Source of the DNA: Desulfomonile tiedjei DSM 6799
Lineage (GTDB): Bacteria; Desulfobacterota; Desulfomonilia; Desulfomonilales; Desulfomonilaceae
DNA: 64,000 nt
Direction of reading: 5' to 3'
Assembly: GCF_000266945.1 (NCBI RefSeq)
Contig: NC_018025.1
Coordinates: 62,001 to 126,000 of the forward strand
This document shows, one piece after another, positions 1 to 8,055 of this stretch. The notes below the pieces were generated by a model, which was not told the origin of the DNA, searched no databases, and was given only the letters and a program-made list of their open reading frames with translations. The position numbers were made by a program, and so were the translations under genes. Position 1 is the first letter of the stretch, and every line of letters begins with the position of its first letter.

Positions 1-362
1 ACAATATCGGCTTCCTGAAACGCGTCATTACCGATAAGGGGAGTGGGAACCTGTCCGGTAAAAACGATAACCGGAATGGAGTCCATGCACGCGGTTGCAA
101 GTCCCGTCACAGTGTTAGTGCCCCCGGGTCCCGATGTGACGATACATATACCGGGTTTTCCCGTTGCCCTGGCATAGCCGTCGGCAGCGTGAACCGCAGC
201 CTGTTCGTGACGAGTGAGTATGAATTTGAAATCCTCGGAGAATTCTCGGGCCATCGCATCGAAGATGTCGATAACGGCTCCTCCGGGATATCCGAAGATA
301 GTGTCGACTCCTTCCTCTACCAACGAGCGAAGGAGAATCTGTGCGCCATTTAATTCGGACAT
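1..362 (-). CDS. ilvB: acetolactate synthase large subunit, N-terminal part (runs off the left edge)
   Basis: Only the first 120 codons are in the window. The enzyme is a ThDP-dependent carboligase that condenses pyruvate with pyruvate or 2-oxobutyrate, the first common step of branched-chain amino acid synthesis. The visible part is the PYR domain: the family motif [13 protein letters not shown] at residues 24-36, the conserved ThDP-activating glutamate (E52 in [12 protein letters not shown]), and the TSGPGATN segment near residue 89. The start is the ATG at 360-362, preceded by no competing in-frame start. Catabolic relatives share the fold, but these motifs are those of AHAS. The regulatory subunit ilvN would be expected further left and is not visible. 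Confidence 0.93.
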   Translation of the reverse strand, partial: MSELNGAQILLRSLVEEGVDTIFGYPGGAVIDIFDAMAREFSEDFKFILTRHEQAAVHAADGYARATGKPGICIVTSGPGGTNTVTGLATACMDSIPVIVFTGQVPTPLIGNDAFQEADI

Positions 363-478
363 AAGTTCACTTACCAAGGCCGGACGAATTACTGGGGGAC
401 TGTGACCAAAAAGTGTTTTGAGGGCCGGATGAGGCAGTCACAGTTACCTGACAATACTGTCGTCGTGTTCCGGTTTCC

Positions 479-703
479 TTACTGTTGTCTGATCCTGCTC
501 AGAATCCGTTCGATTTCGTCTCTGCCTTTGAGCTTCTTCTTCTGCAAGGTCTTCCGTTCCAATTCCTCACCGGCCGTGAGATAAACCCTTTTGTTGAACG
601 CTTCCAGTTGTTCCTCGAATTCGAGATGCTCCTGCCACAACTTCTTCAATTCGGGATCTCTTTCCTTCCACTCCTGAATCAGTTCAAGGTCTCTTTTTTC
701 CAT
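479..703 (-). CDS. YdcH/DUF465-like small coiled-coil protein
   Basis: A 74-residue, highly charged, helical protein (repeated E/K/L/R, e.g. LIQEWKERDPELKKLW and LKGRDEIERILSRIRQ). This matches the short YdcH (DUF465) family, whose function is unknown. I prefer the start at 703 because AAAGGG lies six bases upstream. An in-frame ATG nine codons earlier (730) has no ribosome binding site. It lies 116 bases upstream of ilvB on the same strand, so the two may be co-transcribed. Family assignment rests on length and the heptad-like charged pattern. Confidence 0.7.
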   Translation of the reverse strand: MEKRDLELIQEWKERDPELKKLWQEHLEFEEQLEAFNKRVYLTAGEELERKTLQKKKLKGRDEIERILSRIRQQ

Positions 704-836
704 AGGAAGCCCTTTTTGTTTTGCTTGCATATTTACAACTTGTTTTTAGCGGTCCGGAAACAATTTGTCAACTGACTGAAACACCTTAATAACACCAGCC
801 TTTGCCGTGTAATTGCCTTTATCTGAGGGGTCTGCT

Positions 837-1088
837 ATGACCGGTAATATTGATGAAGTGCGGAGTTCAAATGTGAATGAGGCAAGGGTCAGATTTTTGG
901 GAGAGAATGGAACGAGTCTCGAATGCGTCTTCGGACCGGCATCGAAGAACGATGCACTGACACTCGCAGTATTAGCAAGGGATTACAACCCTGTGGTTCT
1001 GATGCCGGATGTAGCGTTTGCTAAAAGCCATGTTGGGACGTATCTTCATCCTCTTTGGGTGTCAGGCCTGGTCGAACGAGGAAACTGA
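837..1088 (+). CDS. hypothetical small protein (uncertain)
   Basis: An 83-codon frame beginning at an ATG with GAGGGG six bases upstream. The product is soluble and unremarkable, with no signal peptide, membrane segment or motif that I recognise. The composition (balanced V/L/A/E/R, few Cys) is compatible with a real protein. An in-frame start eight codons upstream (813) lacks a binding site. It stands alone, divergent from ilvB and the YdcH-like gene. It could be spurious. Confidence 0.4.
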   Translation: MTGNIDEVRSSNVNEARVRFLGENGTSLECVFGPASKNDALTLAVLARDYNPVVLMPDVAFAKSHVGTYLHPLWVSGLVERGN

Positions 1089-1344
1089 TTCCGAAGGGCG
1101 CAATTGTTGAGCTGACACTCAACTATTATCAACGATACGTCGGGAGCAAACCTTACGCCTCAAGGCACAGGCAACACAAAACGGTACTCTGGTAACAATT
1201 GCTATCTTCAATTGCCACGGGGGAAAAATCGCTGAAGCGCAGGCAAAATGCACAGGATTCGACAACCTTTCAGTAATGAGCGGGCACGTCCTGGAAGAGG
1301 CAGCCCGATAGTAGCTACGGGTATCAAGCTGTGGACAACGGCGA

Positions 1345-1653
1345 ATCGTCAAAATTAATGTCCGATTGAGGATTAAGAATATTGGTGGGTGCCGGCCTCC
1401 GTGCCGGCATATGTTCAAAATGCTACATGATATCAATAGAATGGACCGGCAGAGACGCCGGTCCCACTAATACCGATTCGCTTTTCTTCTCATAATATGG
1501 GAGGCTGGAGGTATCCCTCGCTCCGGACGACGCCGAGCCGTCTAATCACTCCGCTCAGGACACCCCAGCCTTCGCTATCTTATGTGCACAACTGCGAAAT
1601 GGTACAATATCTTTATATTCGAGCGCGAGATAAACGTCAGAATTTTGAGCAAT
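1345..1653 (+). mobile_element. family A palindromic element, interrupted by a family B element
   Basis: The left part (1345-1469) carries the A signature TGTCCGATTGA, the hairpin core GTGCCGGCCTCCGTGCCGGC and the arm GGACCGGCAGAGACGCCGGT. The right part resumes after position 1605 with ATATCTTTATATT and GATAAACGTCAGAATTTT, which match the right end of the copies at 53.6 and 55.6 kb. The interruption is exactly one family B element. No coding capacity is seen, and outer ends are approximate. Confidence 0.75.
1470..1605 (+). mobile_element. family B MITE-like element, full length
   Basis: 136 bp, beginning ATACCGATTCGC and ending GCGAAATGGTA, which are imperfect terminal inverted repeats. Inside is a second inverted pair (GGCTGG to CCAGCC) around a conserved stretch containing CGTCTAATCACTCCG. 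Other copies lie at about 6141, 7697, 9799-10305, 15419 and 46063. No transposase is encoded, so any mobility must come in trans. The copy is inserted in the right arm of a family A element. Confidence 0.8.
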
Positions 1654-1727
1654 TATGGGTGCAGGATTCTGAAGAAATTCCATGGAAAGACAAATGAAAA
1701 CACCATCTCCCTGCGCTTGATACAGGG

Positions 1728-1763
1728 ACGGCCCCAATGTTTCACGTGGAACATTGGGGCCGT
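1728..1763. repeat. 36-bp near-perfect palindrome downstream of secG
   Basis: Ten-base arms ACGGCCCCAA and TTGGGGCCGT flank a 16-base centre. It follows the secG stop by about 30 bases on the minus strand and could serve as an RNA hairpin. There is no U-run on either side, so a classical intrinsic terminator is not evident. Its centre is the parS-like sequence annotated separately. Confidence 0.8.
1738..1753 (-). promoter_or_regulatory. parS-like ParB/Spo0J binding site
   Basis: The minus strand reads TGTTCCACGTGAAACA. This is identical to the published Bacillus subtilis Spo0J parS sequence and fits the broad bacterial consensus TGTTNCACGTGAAACA. parS is bound by ParB and is normally found near the replication origin. 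The match is exact over 16 bases, but the site lies inside a longer palindrome, which raises the chance that hairpin constraint contributed. No parA, parB or dnaA gene is in the window. Confidence 0.6.
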
Positions 1764-1790
1764 ATCTTCTCGTAATAAAAGAGAAAACAT

Positions 1791-2240
1791 CTATTTTGCA
1801 GGTGGCGTTTCGCCGGACGGCTGAGGTGATGCAGGTGCAGGAGAGCCTCCGGAAGGAGCTTGCGGCATGGCAGGAGGTGCCGACTGCGGTGCTTCCGATT
1901 GTGTCGGGGGGGCTCCACTGCCAGGAGTCTCAGGAGTGCCCGTAGGCGGTACGGCAGAAGGTGCACCGGATTCTTCGCTAACAATCGATCGTTCCTGGAT
2001 CAAGGTAGCTTTACCGGAAAAATAGGTGAGGAAAATCGATGTCACCATAAACACAACTGCTGCACCGATAGTAATTTTGCTCAGAAACGTCCCTGCGCCG
2101 GAGCTGCCGAAAACCGTCTGACTCGAACCGCCGCCGAATGTAGCTCCGATATCTGCACCCTTACCCGATTGCAGAAGTATGATCATGATGAGCGCTATGC
2201 ACACAACCACGTGCACGATGAGAATGAACATAGTCAACAT
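1791..2240 (-). CDS. secG: SecG preprotein translocase subunit
   Basis: 149 residues. SecG is the small, non-essential membrane component of SecYEG and assists SecA-driven export across the inner membrane. Two membrane helices are visible (about 3-25 and 53-75), separated by the family segment LLQSGKGADIGATFGGGSSQTVFGSSG. After them comes a low-complexity Pro/Ala/Ser/Glu tail (about 85-149), usual for deltaproteobacterial SecG. An alternative ATG is three codons in. It is the last gene of the gap-pgk-tpiA-secG cluster, starting 21 bases after the tpiA stop. A parS-containing palindrome follows it. Confidence 0.92.
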   Translation of the reverse strand: MLTMFILIVHVVVCIALIMIILLQSGKGADIGATFGGGSSQTVFGSSGAGTFLSKITIGAAVVFMVTSIFLTYFSGKATLIQERSIVSEESGAPSAVPPTGTPETPGSGAPPTQSEAPQSAPPAMPQAPSGGSPAPASPQPSGETPPAK

Positions 2241-2261
2241 TACGCATGTACCTTTCCGGAT

Positions 2262-3026
2262 CTAAATTGCTTCCTTGATAATACCCAAAAAATCCTGAAC
2301 TGTCAGGGATGCTCCACCCACCAGCCCGCCGTCTATGTCTGGCTGGTTCAGGAGACTACGGGTATTATCAGGTTTTACGCTGCCACCATACAGAATCCTG
2401 GTCCGATCGCTGAAATCCTGTCCCAATATCTTGGCCGATTCAGTCCTGAGAAACTCATGGACCTCTTGCGCCTGCTGGGGAGTCGCGGTCTTTCCGGTAC
2501 CGATGGCCCAAACGGGTTCATATGCTATCACAAAACGGTCGGGATCTGGGGATTCTATTTTTCCGATTCCTTCAATAAGTTGGCGTTTTACTACGTCAAA
2601 GGTTTTTCCAGCCTCCCTTTCCTCGAGGGTTTCTCCCAGACAAAAAATGGGAACGAGACCGCTACGCATTGCAGCCTGTATCTTTCGATTCACGGACTCG
2701 TCCGTTTCTCCGAAGTACTGACGACGCTCGGAATGCCCGATTATAACATGAGAACAACCGATCTCCTTCACCATCGGTCCGCTGACTTCACCGGTAAATG
2801 CACCTCTATCTTCCCAGTGAAGATTCTGCGCAGCTACCCGGATGCGCGTTCCATCTGTTTCCGCTACTGCAGTTGCAATCGAGGTGAATGGAGGGGCGAC
2901 TACGATCTCACAATTCGGTTCAAAATCTGCGATAGCTGATTTCAATGCCTCAAGGAAGCTGCGAGTTTCGGAAGAAGTCTTATGCATCTTCCAATTTCCC
3001 GCAATAATCGATGTGCGATTGGCCAT
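2262..3026 (-). CDS. tpiA: triosephosphate isomerase
   Basis: Interconverts dihydroxyacetone phosphate and glyceraldehyde 3-phosphate in glycolysis and gluconeogenesis. With the ATG at 3026 the protein has 254 residues, the normal family size. Catalytic Lys is in NWKMHK (residues 11-16), catalytic His in IIGHSERR (near 96-103), and catalytic Glu in the motif AYEPVWAIGTG. The C-terminal phosphate-binding LYGGSVKPDN and GGLVGGASL are present. GAAGGA lies nine bases upstream of this start. An in-frame ATG nine codons upstream (3053) is possible but would give an atypical N-terminus. It follows pgk by about 80 bases. Confidence 0.96.
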   Translation of the reverse strand: MANRTSIIAGNWKMHKTSSETRSFLEALKSAIADFEPNCEIVVAPPFTSIATAVAETDGTRIRVAAQNLHWEDRGAFTGEVSGPMVKEIGCSHVIIGHSERRQYFGETDESVNRKIQAAMRSGLVPIFCLGETLEEREAGKTFDVVKRQLIEGIGKIESPDPDRFVIAYEPVWAIGTGKTATPQQAQEVHEFLRTESAKILGQDFSDRTRILYGGSVKPDNTRSLLNQPDIDGGLVGGASLTVQDFLGIIKEAI

Positions 3027-3108
3027 GTCAGAATATCCTTCCTCGTCCGCCATTTCTCATTATAAGAACGCTCCCGGGCTCCATCGAGAGCAGCGGGACA
3101 AAACTTTT

Positions 3109-4281
3109 TCACTGCTCCAGAGCAGCCACTCCAGGCAAGATCTTGCCCTCCATGAATTCCATGAATGCACCGCCGCCCGTAGAGATATACGAGATTTTAT
3201 CGGCCACTCCCGCCTGTTGAATGGCCCGAATGGTATCACCACCACCTATTAGAGAAAACGCCGAGGCAGATGCAACTGCTTCTGCGATCTTCATGGTGCC
3301 GTTCTTGAACGCGTCTATCTCGAACACCCCCATGGGCCCGTTCCACACGATGGTTCCTGCGCGGCTGATTTCATCACTGAAGTCCTGAACGGTTTTGGGT
3401 CCTATATCGAGCGCCATCTGACCGGAAGGGATGAAATCCGATGTCACGGTCCTGGTGCTTGCTCCATCTTCCATTCGGTCCGCAACAACCACATCCACCG
3501 GCAGCAGAATCGTACATTTCTTATCCCGGAGAATCTCCGCGGCAGTATTCACCATCTCCTCTTCCGTTTTTGACGCGCCCACATCCGAGCCCTGCGCCTT
3601 CAGAAAAGTGTTCGCCATCCCACCGCCAATCAAAATAGTATCCATACGGTTTACAAGATTTTTCAACAGCTCTGTCTTGTCGGAGACCTTTGCGCCGCCG
3701 AATAACGCCACCACCGGCTTTTGAGGATTCTTCAGCGCTTTTTCGAGATTTTCCAATTCCTCTTTCATGAGGAATCCGGCAGCCTTTTCTTTGAGCAGAT
3801 CCGGCACACCTACCGTGGAAGCATGGGCCCTGTGAGCGGTCCCGAAGGCATCGTTCACGTACACGTCCGCGAGGGACGCCAACTGTGAAGCAAAATCCGG
3901 GTCATTCTTTGTCTCACCGGGATGGAAACGCAGGTTTTCCAGGAGAACCGCATCGCCGTCCTTAAGGTTAGCCACGGCTGTCTCTGCCTGAGCACCGATG
4001 CAATCATCAGCAAAGCCGACGGCAGTCCCGAGCAATTCTTGGAGCCGGCCGGCAACGGGTGCAAGGCTCATTTCTGCTTTTCTCTCCCCCTTCGGACGGC
4101 CCAGATGAGAAGTGAAAATGCATTTTGCCCCGTGCTCCATGGCGTACTCGATCGTCGGCAGAGCTCTTCGTATCCGCGTATCGTCCTTGATAGCTCCCGA
4201 TTGGTCCAGGGGGACATTAAAGTCGAATCGAAAGAACACTCGCTTCCCTTTTAGATCCAAATCTTTGATACTTTTAATCAC
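3109..4281 (-). CDS. pgk: phosphoglycerate kinase
   Basis: Transfers phosphate from 1,3-bisphosphoglycerate to ADP. 390 residues, a typical bacterial length. The N-terminal substrate domain starts with the classic FFRFDFNVPLD motif (about 16-26), and SHLGRPKG is near residue 59. The nucleotide domain has GGAKVSDK, GGGMANTFL, WNGPMGVFE and the terminal LIGGGDTIRA loop. The start is a GTG (4279-4281) with AGGGGG seven bases upstream. It sits between gap and tpiA, all on the minus strand, as in many bacteria with a glycolytic operon. Confidence 0.97.
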   Translation of the reverse strand: MIKSIKDLDLKGKRVFFRFDFNVPLDQSGAIKDDTRIRRALPTIEYAMEHGAKCIFTSHLGRPKGERKAEMSLAPVAGRLQELLGTAVGFADDCIGAQAETAVANLKDGDAVLLENLRFHPGETKNDPDFASQLASLADVYVNDAFGTAHRAHASTVGVPDLLKEKAAGFLMKEELENLEKALKNPQKPVVALFGGAKVSDKTELLKNLVNRMDTILIGGGMANTFLKAQGSDVGASKTEEEMVNTAAEILRDKKCTILLPVDVVVADRMEDGASTRTVTSDFIPSGQMALDIGPKTVQDFSDEISRAGTIVWNGPMGVFEIDAFKNGTMKIAEAVASASAFSLIGGGDTIRAIQQAGVADKISYISTGGGAFMEFMEGKILPGVAALEQ

Positions 4282-4356
4282 GTTGTACCCCCTATCATCA
4301 GGATATGATTATCCACTTGCTCGCGACATCTCGAGATTACGTTCATTCACAATTTC

Positions 4357-5367
4357 TTAGGACAGCTTTTCGCCCATCAGTACTGCAAGATCCACCATTC
4401 TGGCTGAATAACCGGATTCATTGTCATACCATGAGAGTACTTTCACCATGTTGTCACCAACAACGAAAGTGGAGAGAGAATCGAACATGGACGAATGTGT
4501 ATTGTTGATGAAATCGACACTCACAAGCGGTTTGTCGACATACTCCAGGATGCCTTTCATACGACCTTCAGAAGCACGTTTCATAGCCGCGTTCACTTCA
4601 TCGGGGGTGGTCCCCTTCTTGACCAAGGCAGTAAAATCAACCAAAGACACATTCGGAGTGGTTACGCGGATCGCGAGCCCGTCCAGTTTTCCTGCCAACT
4701 CAGGGATTACCTGTCCTATGGCGGAGGCCGCTCCGGTTGTGGTGGGAATCATGTTGATGGCAGCAGCACGCGCTCTTCGATAATCCTTGTGAACGGTGTC
4801 CAGTAAACTTTGATCCATAGTGTACGAATGGACCGTCGTCATTACACCTTTCTCAATACCGAATTCGTCAAACAGGACTTTCGCAATGGGCGCAAGACAA
4901 TTCGTTGTGCACGATGCATTCGACACCACATGATGTTTTGTCGGATCATATGTCTCTTCGTTCACTCCAATTACGAAAGTTGCATCGACTTTCTTACCGG
5001 GAGCGGAAACGATGACTTTCTTTGCGCCTGCTTCTATATGCTTACCGGCTTTTTCACGGTCCCTGAAAATGCCAGTACATTCCATCACAACATCGACCTT
5101 GAGGTCACGCCAGGGCAAATTCAGCAAATCGTCGGTTATGCGAAGTGCCCGGACTTCTTTTCCGCTCACATTGATCACGTCCGCGGAGGGTGTGACCTCC
5201 CCCGGAAATTGGCCGTGAACCGAATCATATTTCAGCAGGAAAGCCATGAGATCCGGGTCCATTCTGTCATTAACGGCCACGACCTCTATTTCGGGGTGTA
5301 CCAGTGCGCTTCTCATAACAGTTCGCCCGATGCGTCCAAACCCATTGATTGCTATTCTGATTGCCAT
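4357..5367 (-). CDS. gap: glyceraldehyde-3-phosphate dehydrogenase, type I
   Basis: Oxidises and phosphorylates glyceraldehyde 3-phosphate with NAD(P)+. 336 residues, standard length. The Rossmann fingerprint INGFGRIGR is at 7-15. The catalytic cysteine lies in SNASCTTNCLAP (near residue 152), and the catalytic His follows in TVHSYTMDQ. SWYDNESGYS near the C-terminus completes the family signature. ACGGAGAA precedes the ATG. It is the first gene of the four-gene cluster, and a divergent gene starts at 5626, so the 258-base gap holds the promoter for both directions. Confidence 0.97.
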   Translation of the reverse strand: MAIRIAINGFGRIGRTVMRSALVHPEIEVVAVNDRMDPDLMAFLLKYDSVHGQFPGEVTPSADVINVSGKEVRALRITDDLLNLPWRDLKVDVVMECTGIFRDREKAGKHIEAGAKKVIVSAPGKKVDATFVIGVNEETYDPTKHHVVSNASCTTNCLAPIAKVLFDEFGIEKGVMTTVHSYTMDQSLLDTVHKDYRRARAAAINMIPTTTGAASAIGQVIPELAGKLDGLAIRVTTPNVSLVDFTALVKKGTTPDEVNAAMKRASEGRMKGILEYVDKPLVSVDFINNTHSSMFDSLSTFVVGDNMVKVLSWYDNESGYSARMVDLAVLMGEKLS

Positions 5368-5504
5368 ATTGTTTCTCCGTACGTGAAATACTCATCTACT
5401 TTCTTTTTAGTTGATGACCACCACTGCGTCAATCTTGAAATCGAGTAACCATAATACCTTACATAACTTAAATCGTGTTTGAATCCGGCAAGAACATTCT
5501 TTCC

Positions 5505-5533
5505 TTGTGTTCTTTAACAATTTTAGGTATATA
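5505..5533 (+). promoter_or_regulatory. possible sigma-70-type promoter for the secreted protein
   Basis: TTGTGT (5505-5510) and TATATA (5528-5533) are separated by 17 bases. Transcription from about 5540 would produce an 85-base leader containing two hairpins. The -35 hexamer is a partial match, so this is only a suggestion. Confidence 0.4.
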
Positions 5534-5548
5534 GTACGTGTTTTTTGA

Positions 5549-5612
5549 CCGCTTTCGGGCGGCGCGACGATAACCCACCCGAAAGTCGGTTCCAGGCCGG
5601 ATGCAACTCCGG
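5549..5612 (+). other. structured 5' leader with two hairpins
   Basis: CCGCTTTCGGGCGG pairs with CCACCCGAAAGTCGG further on, leaving a loop of about 12 bases, with one bulge and one G-U pair. A second hairpin of CCGG arms closes on ATGCAACT (5597-5612) and abuts the ribosome binding site GGAAGGG of the next gene. The arrangement could control translation. It lacks the conserved core of the c-di-GMP-I (GEMM) riboswitch, and I cannot assign it to a known class. Confidence 0.45.
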
Positions 5613-5625
5613 AAGGGTTTTCATT

Positions 5626-6042
5626 ATGTTACGATCTACATTTCTATTAACTGCCCTCCTTGTTTGCATTGCAATAGTGAATAATCTCTCTCCGTCCGAA
5701 GCCCAAACTACCGGTACAGGGCAATGGAAAATCACGAGCATAAAGGTCTGTCGCAGTGTCGGCGGCACAATCAACCCTACTCTGCAGGTTATGGGACAAT
5801 TCCCGGTCTACACATTTTTCATTCCCCGTCCGGTTTGGACAGTCAACGGTACCGTTGTCGATGCTCAACCCGTATACGAACGGGGCCGTCTGGTTGCATT
5901 CCAACTGTTGGGCAGCGCCTCCAGTCTGAACTCCGGAACGAGGAACAATGTGAAATTCTCCCTCCCGGATCAAAACAACTCCAAAGTTTTCTACTACGAT
6001 CAAAACAAAGTCCCTGTCGGCGACTGCTACGAATTTTTCTAA
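5626..6042 (+). CDS. secreted protein of unknown function
   Basis: 138 residues. An N-terminal signal peptide (LLTALLVCIAIVNNL, likely cleaved after SEA near residue 26) precedes a mature domain of about 110 residues. That domain is rich in beta-type sequence (VYTFFIPRPVWTVNGTVVDA) and has two cysteines (in VCRS and GDCYEFF) that could form one disulphide. I do not recognise the family. GGAAGGG precedes the ATG. A longer in-frame reading from 5545 would run through the leader hairpin and is unlikely. It is monocistronic and divergent from gap. Confidence 0.7.
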   Translation: MLRSTFLLTALLVCIAIVNNLSPSEAQTTGTGQWKITSIKVCRSVGGTINPTLQVMGQFPVYTFFIPRPVWTVNGTVVDAQPVYERGRLVAFQLLGSASSLNSGTRNNVKFSLPDQNNSKVFYYDQNKVPVGDCYEFF

Positions 6043-6140
6043 ACATCAGTTTATTCATTTAAGATGAGACTTGCCACTTATGCAAATGATCCGGAGCATT
6101 CGCTTTCTGATTCCCTCGTTCGATTCTCCTGTCGTTACTA

Positions 6141-6276
6141 ATACCGGTTCGCTTTTCTTTTCATAATCTGGGAGACTGGGGACATCCTTCGATCCGAACG
6201 ACGCAAAGCCGTCTAATCACTCCGATCAGGACACACCAGCTTTGCCTATCTTATGTGTAATGACTGCGAAATGGTA
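6141..6276 (+). mobile_element. family B MITE-like element, full length, diverged
   Basis: Starts ATACCGGTTCGC and ends GCGAAATGGTA. The internal CGTCTAATCACTCCG stretch is conserved. Several substitutions relative to the 1470 copy mark it as an older copy. It fills most of the gap between the secreted-protein gene and the 3' end of the cysteine synthase gene. Confidence 0.8.
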
Positions 6277-6376
6277 AAATTCGACGACAGCCGGAGAAAC
6301 CCTTTTGGCAGGATGTGTTTCGCCGAGCTATTTCAAAGAAATGCTAATTTGACGAGCGTTAGGAGTTTTTTGGATT

Positions 6377-6405
6377 GGAGAACCTTTTTTGCAGAAAGGT
6401 TCCCC
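6377..6405 (-). terminator. hairpin downstream of the cysteine synthase gene
   Basis: GAACCTTT and AAAGGTTC form an inverted repeat 18 bases beyond the cysteine synthase stop on the minus strand. There is no clear U-tract, so intrinsic termination is uncertain. A similar GGGAACCT hairpin occurs at 59593. Confidence 0.4.
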
Positions 6406-6422
6406 AAATTTCATTCTTCGAT

Positions 6423-7331
6423 TTAGGGTGGGCATTTGGCACAGATAGATTTAAACAGAGTGGTGCTCAGGTAACGATCCCCCCGATCCGGAAGCAAGCA
6501 CACCACCGTGCCGCTGGAGTATTCCTTTGAAATTTGCATTGCACCGTAGACGGCAGCACCTGAACTCATTCCCACGAAGATTCCCTGATTCAACGCAAGC
6601 CATCGCGCAGTATCATACGCTTGCTGATCGTTCACACGAAGGATACGGTCCAGTCTCTTGGGATCGTAAATTTTCGGTACGATTGCTTCAGACATGTTCT
6701 TCAAGCCCTGAATCGTATGTCCTTCTTCAGGCTCCACTCCTACAATCTGAATGCGAGGATTGTGCTCTTTCAGCCTTCTCGATATCCCCATGAGCGTGCC
6801 GGTGGTGCCCATACCGGCAACAAAAGCATCCACCTCGCCACCGGTCTGTCGAATGATTTCCAAACCGGTAGTCATATAGTGAGCTTCCGCGTTAAATTCA
6901 TTCTCAAATTGGTTGGGGAAGAAATATTTTTCGGGATCTTCTTCGTAAATCCTATGTGCCCGTCTGATCGCTCCGTCGGTTGCTTCACTGGGAGGCGTAA
7001 TTTCAAGTTCAGCTCCATATGCCCGCAGTGTGTTTCTTCTCTCGAGGCTGACACATTCCGGGAGAGTGAGCAGACAGCGATATCCTTTACACGCTGCTAC
7101 CATGGACAGGCCGATTCCGGTATTTCCGGATGTGGGCTCGAGAATGATTTTGTCCTTGGTTAAAGAGCCGTTTTCCTCGGCCTTCGCGATCATATAATAT
7201 GCGATACGGTCCTTTACGGAACCGCCGGGATTGTTACCTTCAAGTTTTCCGAGAATGCGGACCCCGCCCGAACCATTAGGATTTCCAATCCTAACCAGCG
7301 GCGTGTTTCCAATGAGATCGAGAATTGACAT
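6423..7331 (-). CDS. cysM: cysteine synthase (O-acetylserine sulfhydrylase family, CysM/CysK-like)
   Basis: PLP-dependent beta-replacement enzyme that makes cysteine from an activated serine and sulfide or thiosulfate. 302 residues. The PLP lysine is in NNPGGSVKDR (about 33-42), the substrate loop is PTSGNTGIG (about 66-74), and the phosphate-binding loop is GMGTTGTLMG. The length and the GGSVKDR start resemble CysM. The C-terminus ends in CAKCPP, a pair of cysteines of unknown role seen in some relatives. No serine acetyltransferase is next to it. CysK and CysM cannot be separated reliably by eye. Confidence 0.9.
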   Translation of the reverse strand: MSILDLIGNTPLVRIGNPNGSGGVRILGKLEGNNPGGSVKDRIAYYMIAKAEENGSLTKDKIILEPTSGNTGIGLSMVAACKGYRCLLTLPECVSLERRNTLRAYGAELEITPPSEATDGAIRRAHRIYEEDPEKYFFPNQFENEFNAEAHYMTTGLEIIRQTGGEVDAFVAGMGTTGTLMGISRRLKEHNPRIQIVGVEPEEGHTIQGLKNMSEAIVPKIYDPKRLDRILRVNDQQAYDTARWLALNQGIFVGMSSGAAVYGAMQISKEYSSGTVVCLLPDRGDRYLSTTLFKSICAKCPP

Positions 7332-7696
7332 GTTCGTTTGCCTCTGATCGTTAAAACAATCTTATTTTTTACCATGTTGGTCGAAAAACCACAAGAAGTT
7401 TTCTGCACTGAAGGCCTGTTCGACAAGCCGAGATCGATGTTTCCAGACTCCCATGATCCGACGCAGCCGAATCGACCGATAGGTACTTCCCCTCTTATCT
7501 TATCGAGCTCCTTTTGGTTCATCTCTGTCAAAATCTGCGCTGCAACAGATCCGGGGCGACACACACAGCGAATTTTATCAGAAACTCCGCGATGGAAGAA
7601 TTACGCGGTTATTACTTTCGGCATGATAGAAACTGTTGCCTTAAAAGCAGAATAATTGATTTGGCCCTCGGTTCCAAGAGATCCGATTGAAATCTA

Positions 7697-7810
7697 ATAC
7701 CGATTCGCTTTTCTTTTTATAATTTGGCAGGCTGGAGGTATCCTTCGCTCCGGACGACGCAAAGCCGTCTAATCACTCCGCTCAGGACCCCCCAGCCTTC
7801 GCTATCTTAT
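7697..7810 (+). mobile_element. family B MITE-like element, 3' end missing
   Basis: Begins with the left terminal repeat ATACCGATTCGCTTTTC and follows the family consensus through CTATCTTAT. It then stops before the GCGAAATGGTAT right end. Apart from this element I see nothing in the 7332-8055 gap except the upstream region of the ligase gene. Confidence 0.75.
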
Positions 7811-7975
7811 TCCAAATCTTTCATAGTAAGGAATATTGAGAAACCTGTTATTTGCCGGTCCCGGATTTGCTAGACGTTACTTCTTTGAACGCACATTTGT
7901 ATTATGTGCATAACCGAGAAAAGGTATAACGATCTACTCGGTCCTGAAGAATTGTTCTGTACGTCATGCTCCCCG

Positions 7976-7984
7976 TGCTACAAT
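7976..7984 (+). promoter_or_regulatory. possible extended -10 promoter element
   Basis: TGCTACAAT fits an extended -10 (TGn plus TACAAT) about 72 bases upstream of the ligase ATG. No convincing -35 is present, which extended -10 promoters can tolerate. Confidence 0.35.
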
Positions 7985-8055
7985 CCTCCGATTCGAACCG
8001 CGCGGTACAGCGCACTTGAGCTTAAAAGAATTTTTGTGAGGAAGTTAAAAGTCAT

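Noticed and set aside
1119-1436. 105-codon minus-strand frame in the gap after the YdcH-like gene
   Set aside because: It runs through a palindromic element, has no ribosome site and is rich in Arg/Cys/Pro, as expected for element-derived reading frames.
5549-5612. c-di-GMP-I (GEMM) riboswitch before the secreted protein
   Set aside because: The leader has hairpins and a CGAAAG loop-like string but lacks the GACGCAAAGC core and tetraloop-receptor arrangement.
7338-7655. 105-codon plus-strand frame upstream of the ligase gene
   Set aside because: It begins opposite the start of the cysteine synthase gene, has no ribosome site and no protein-like pattern.
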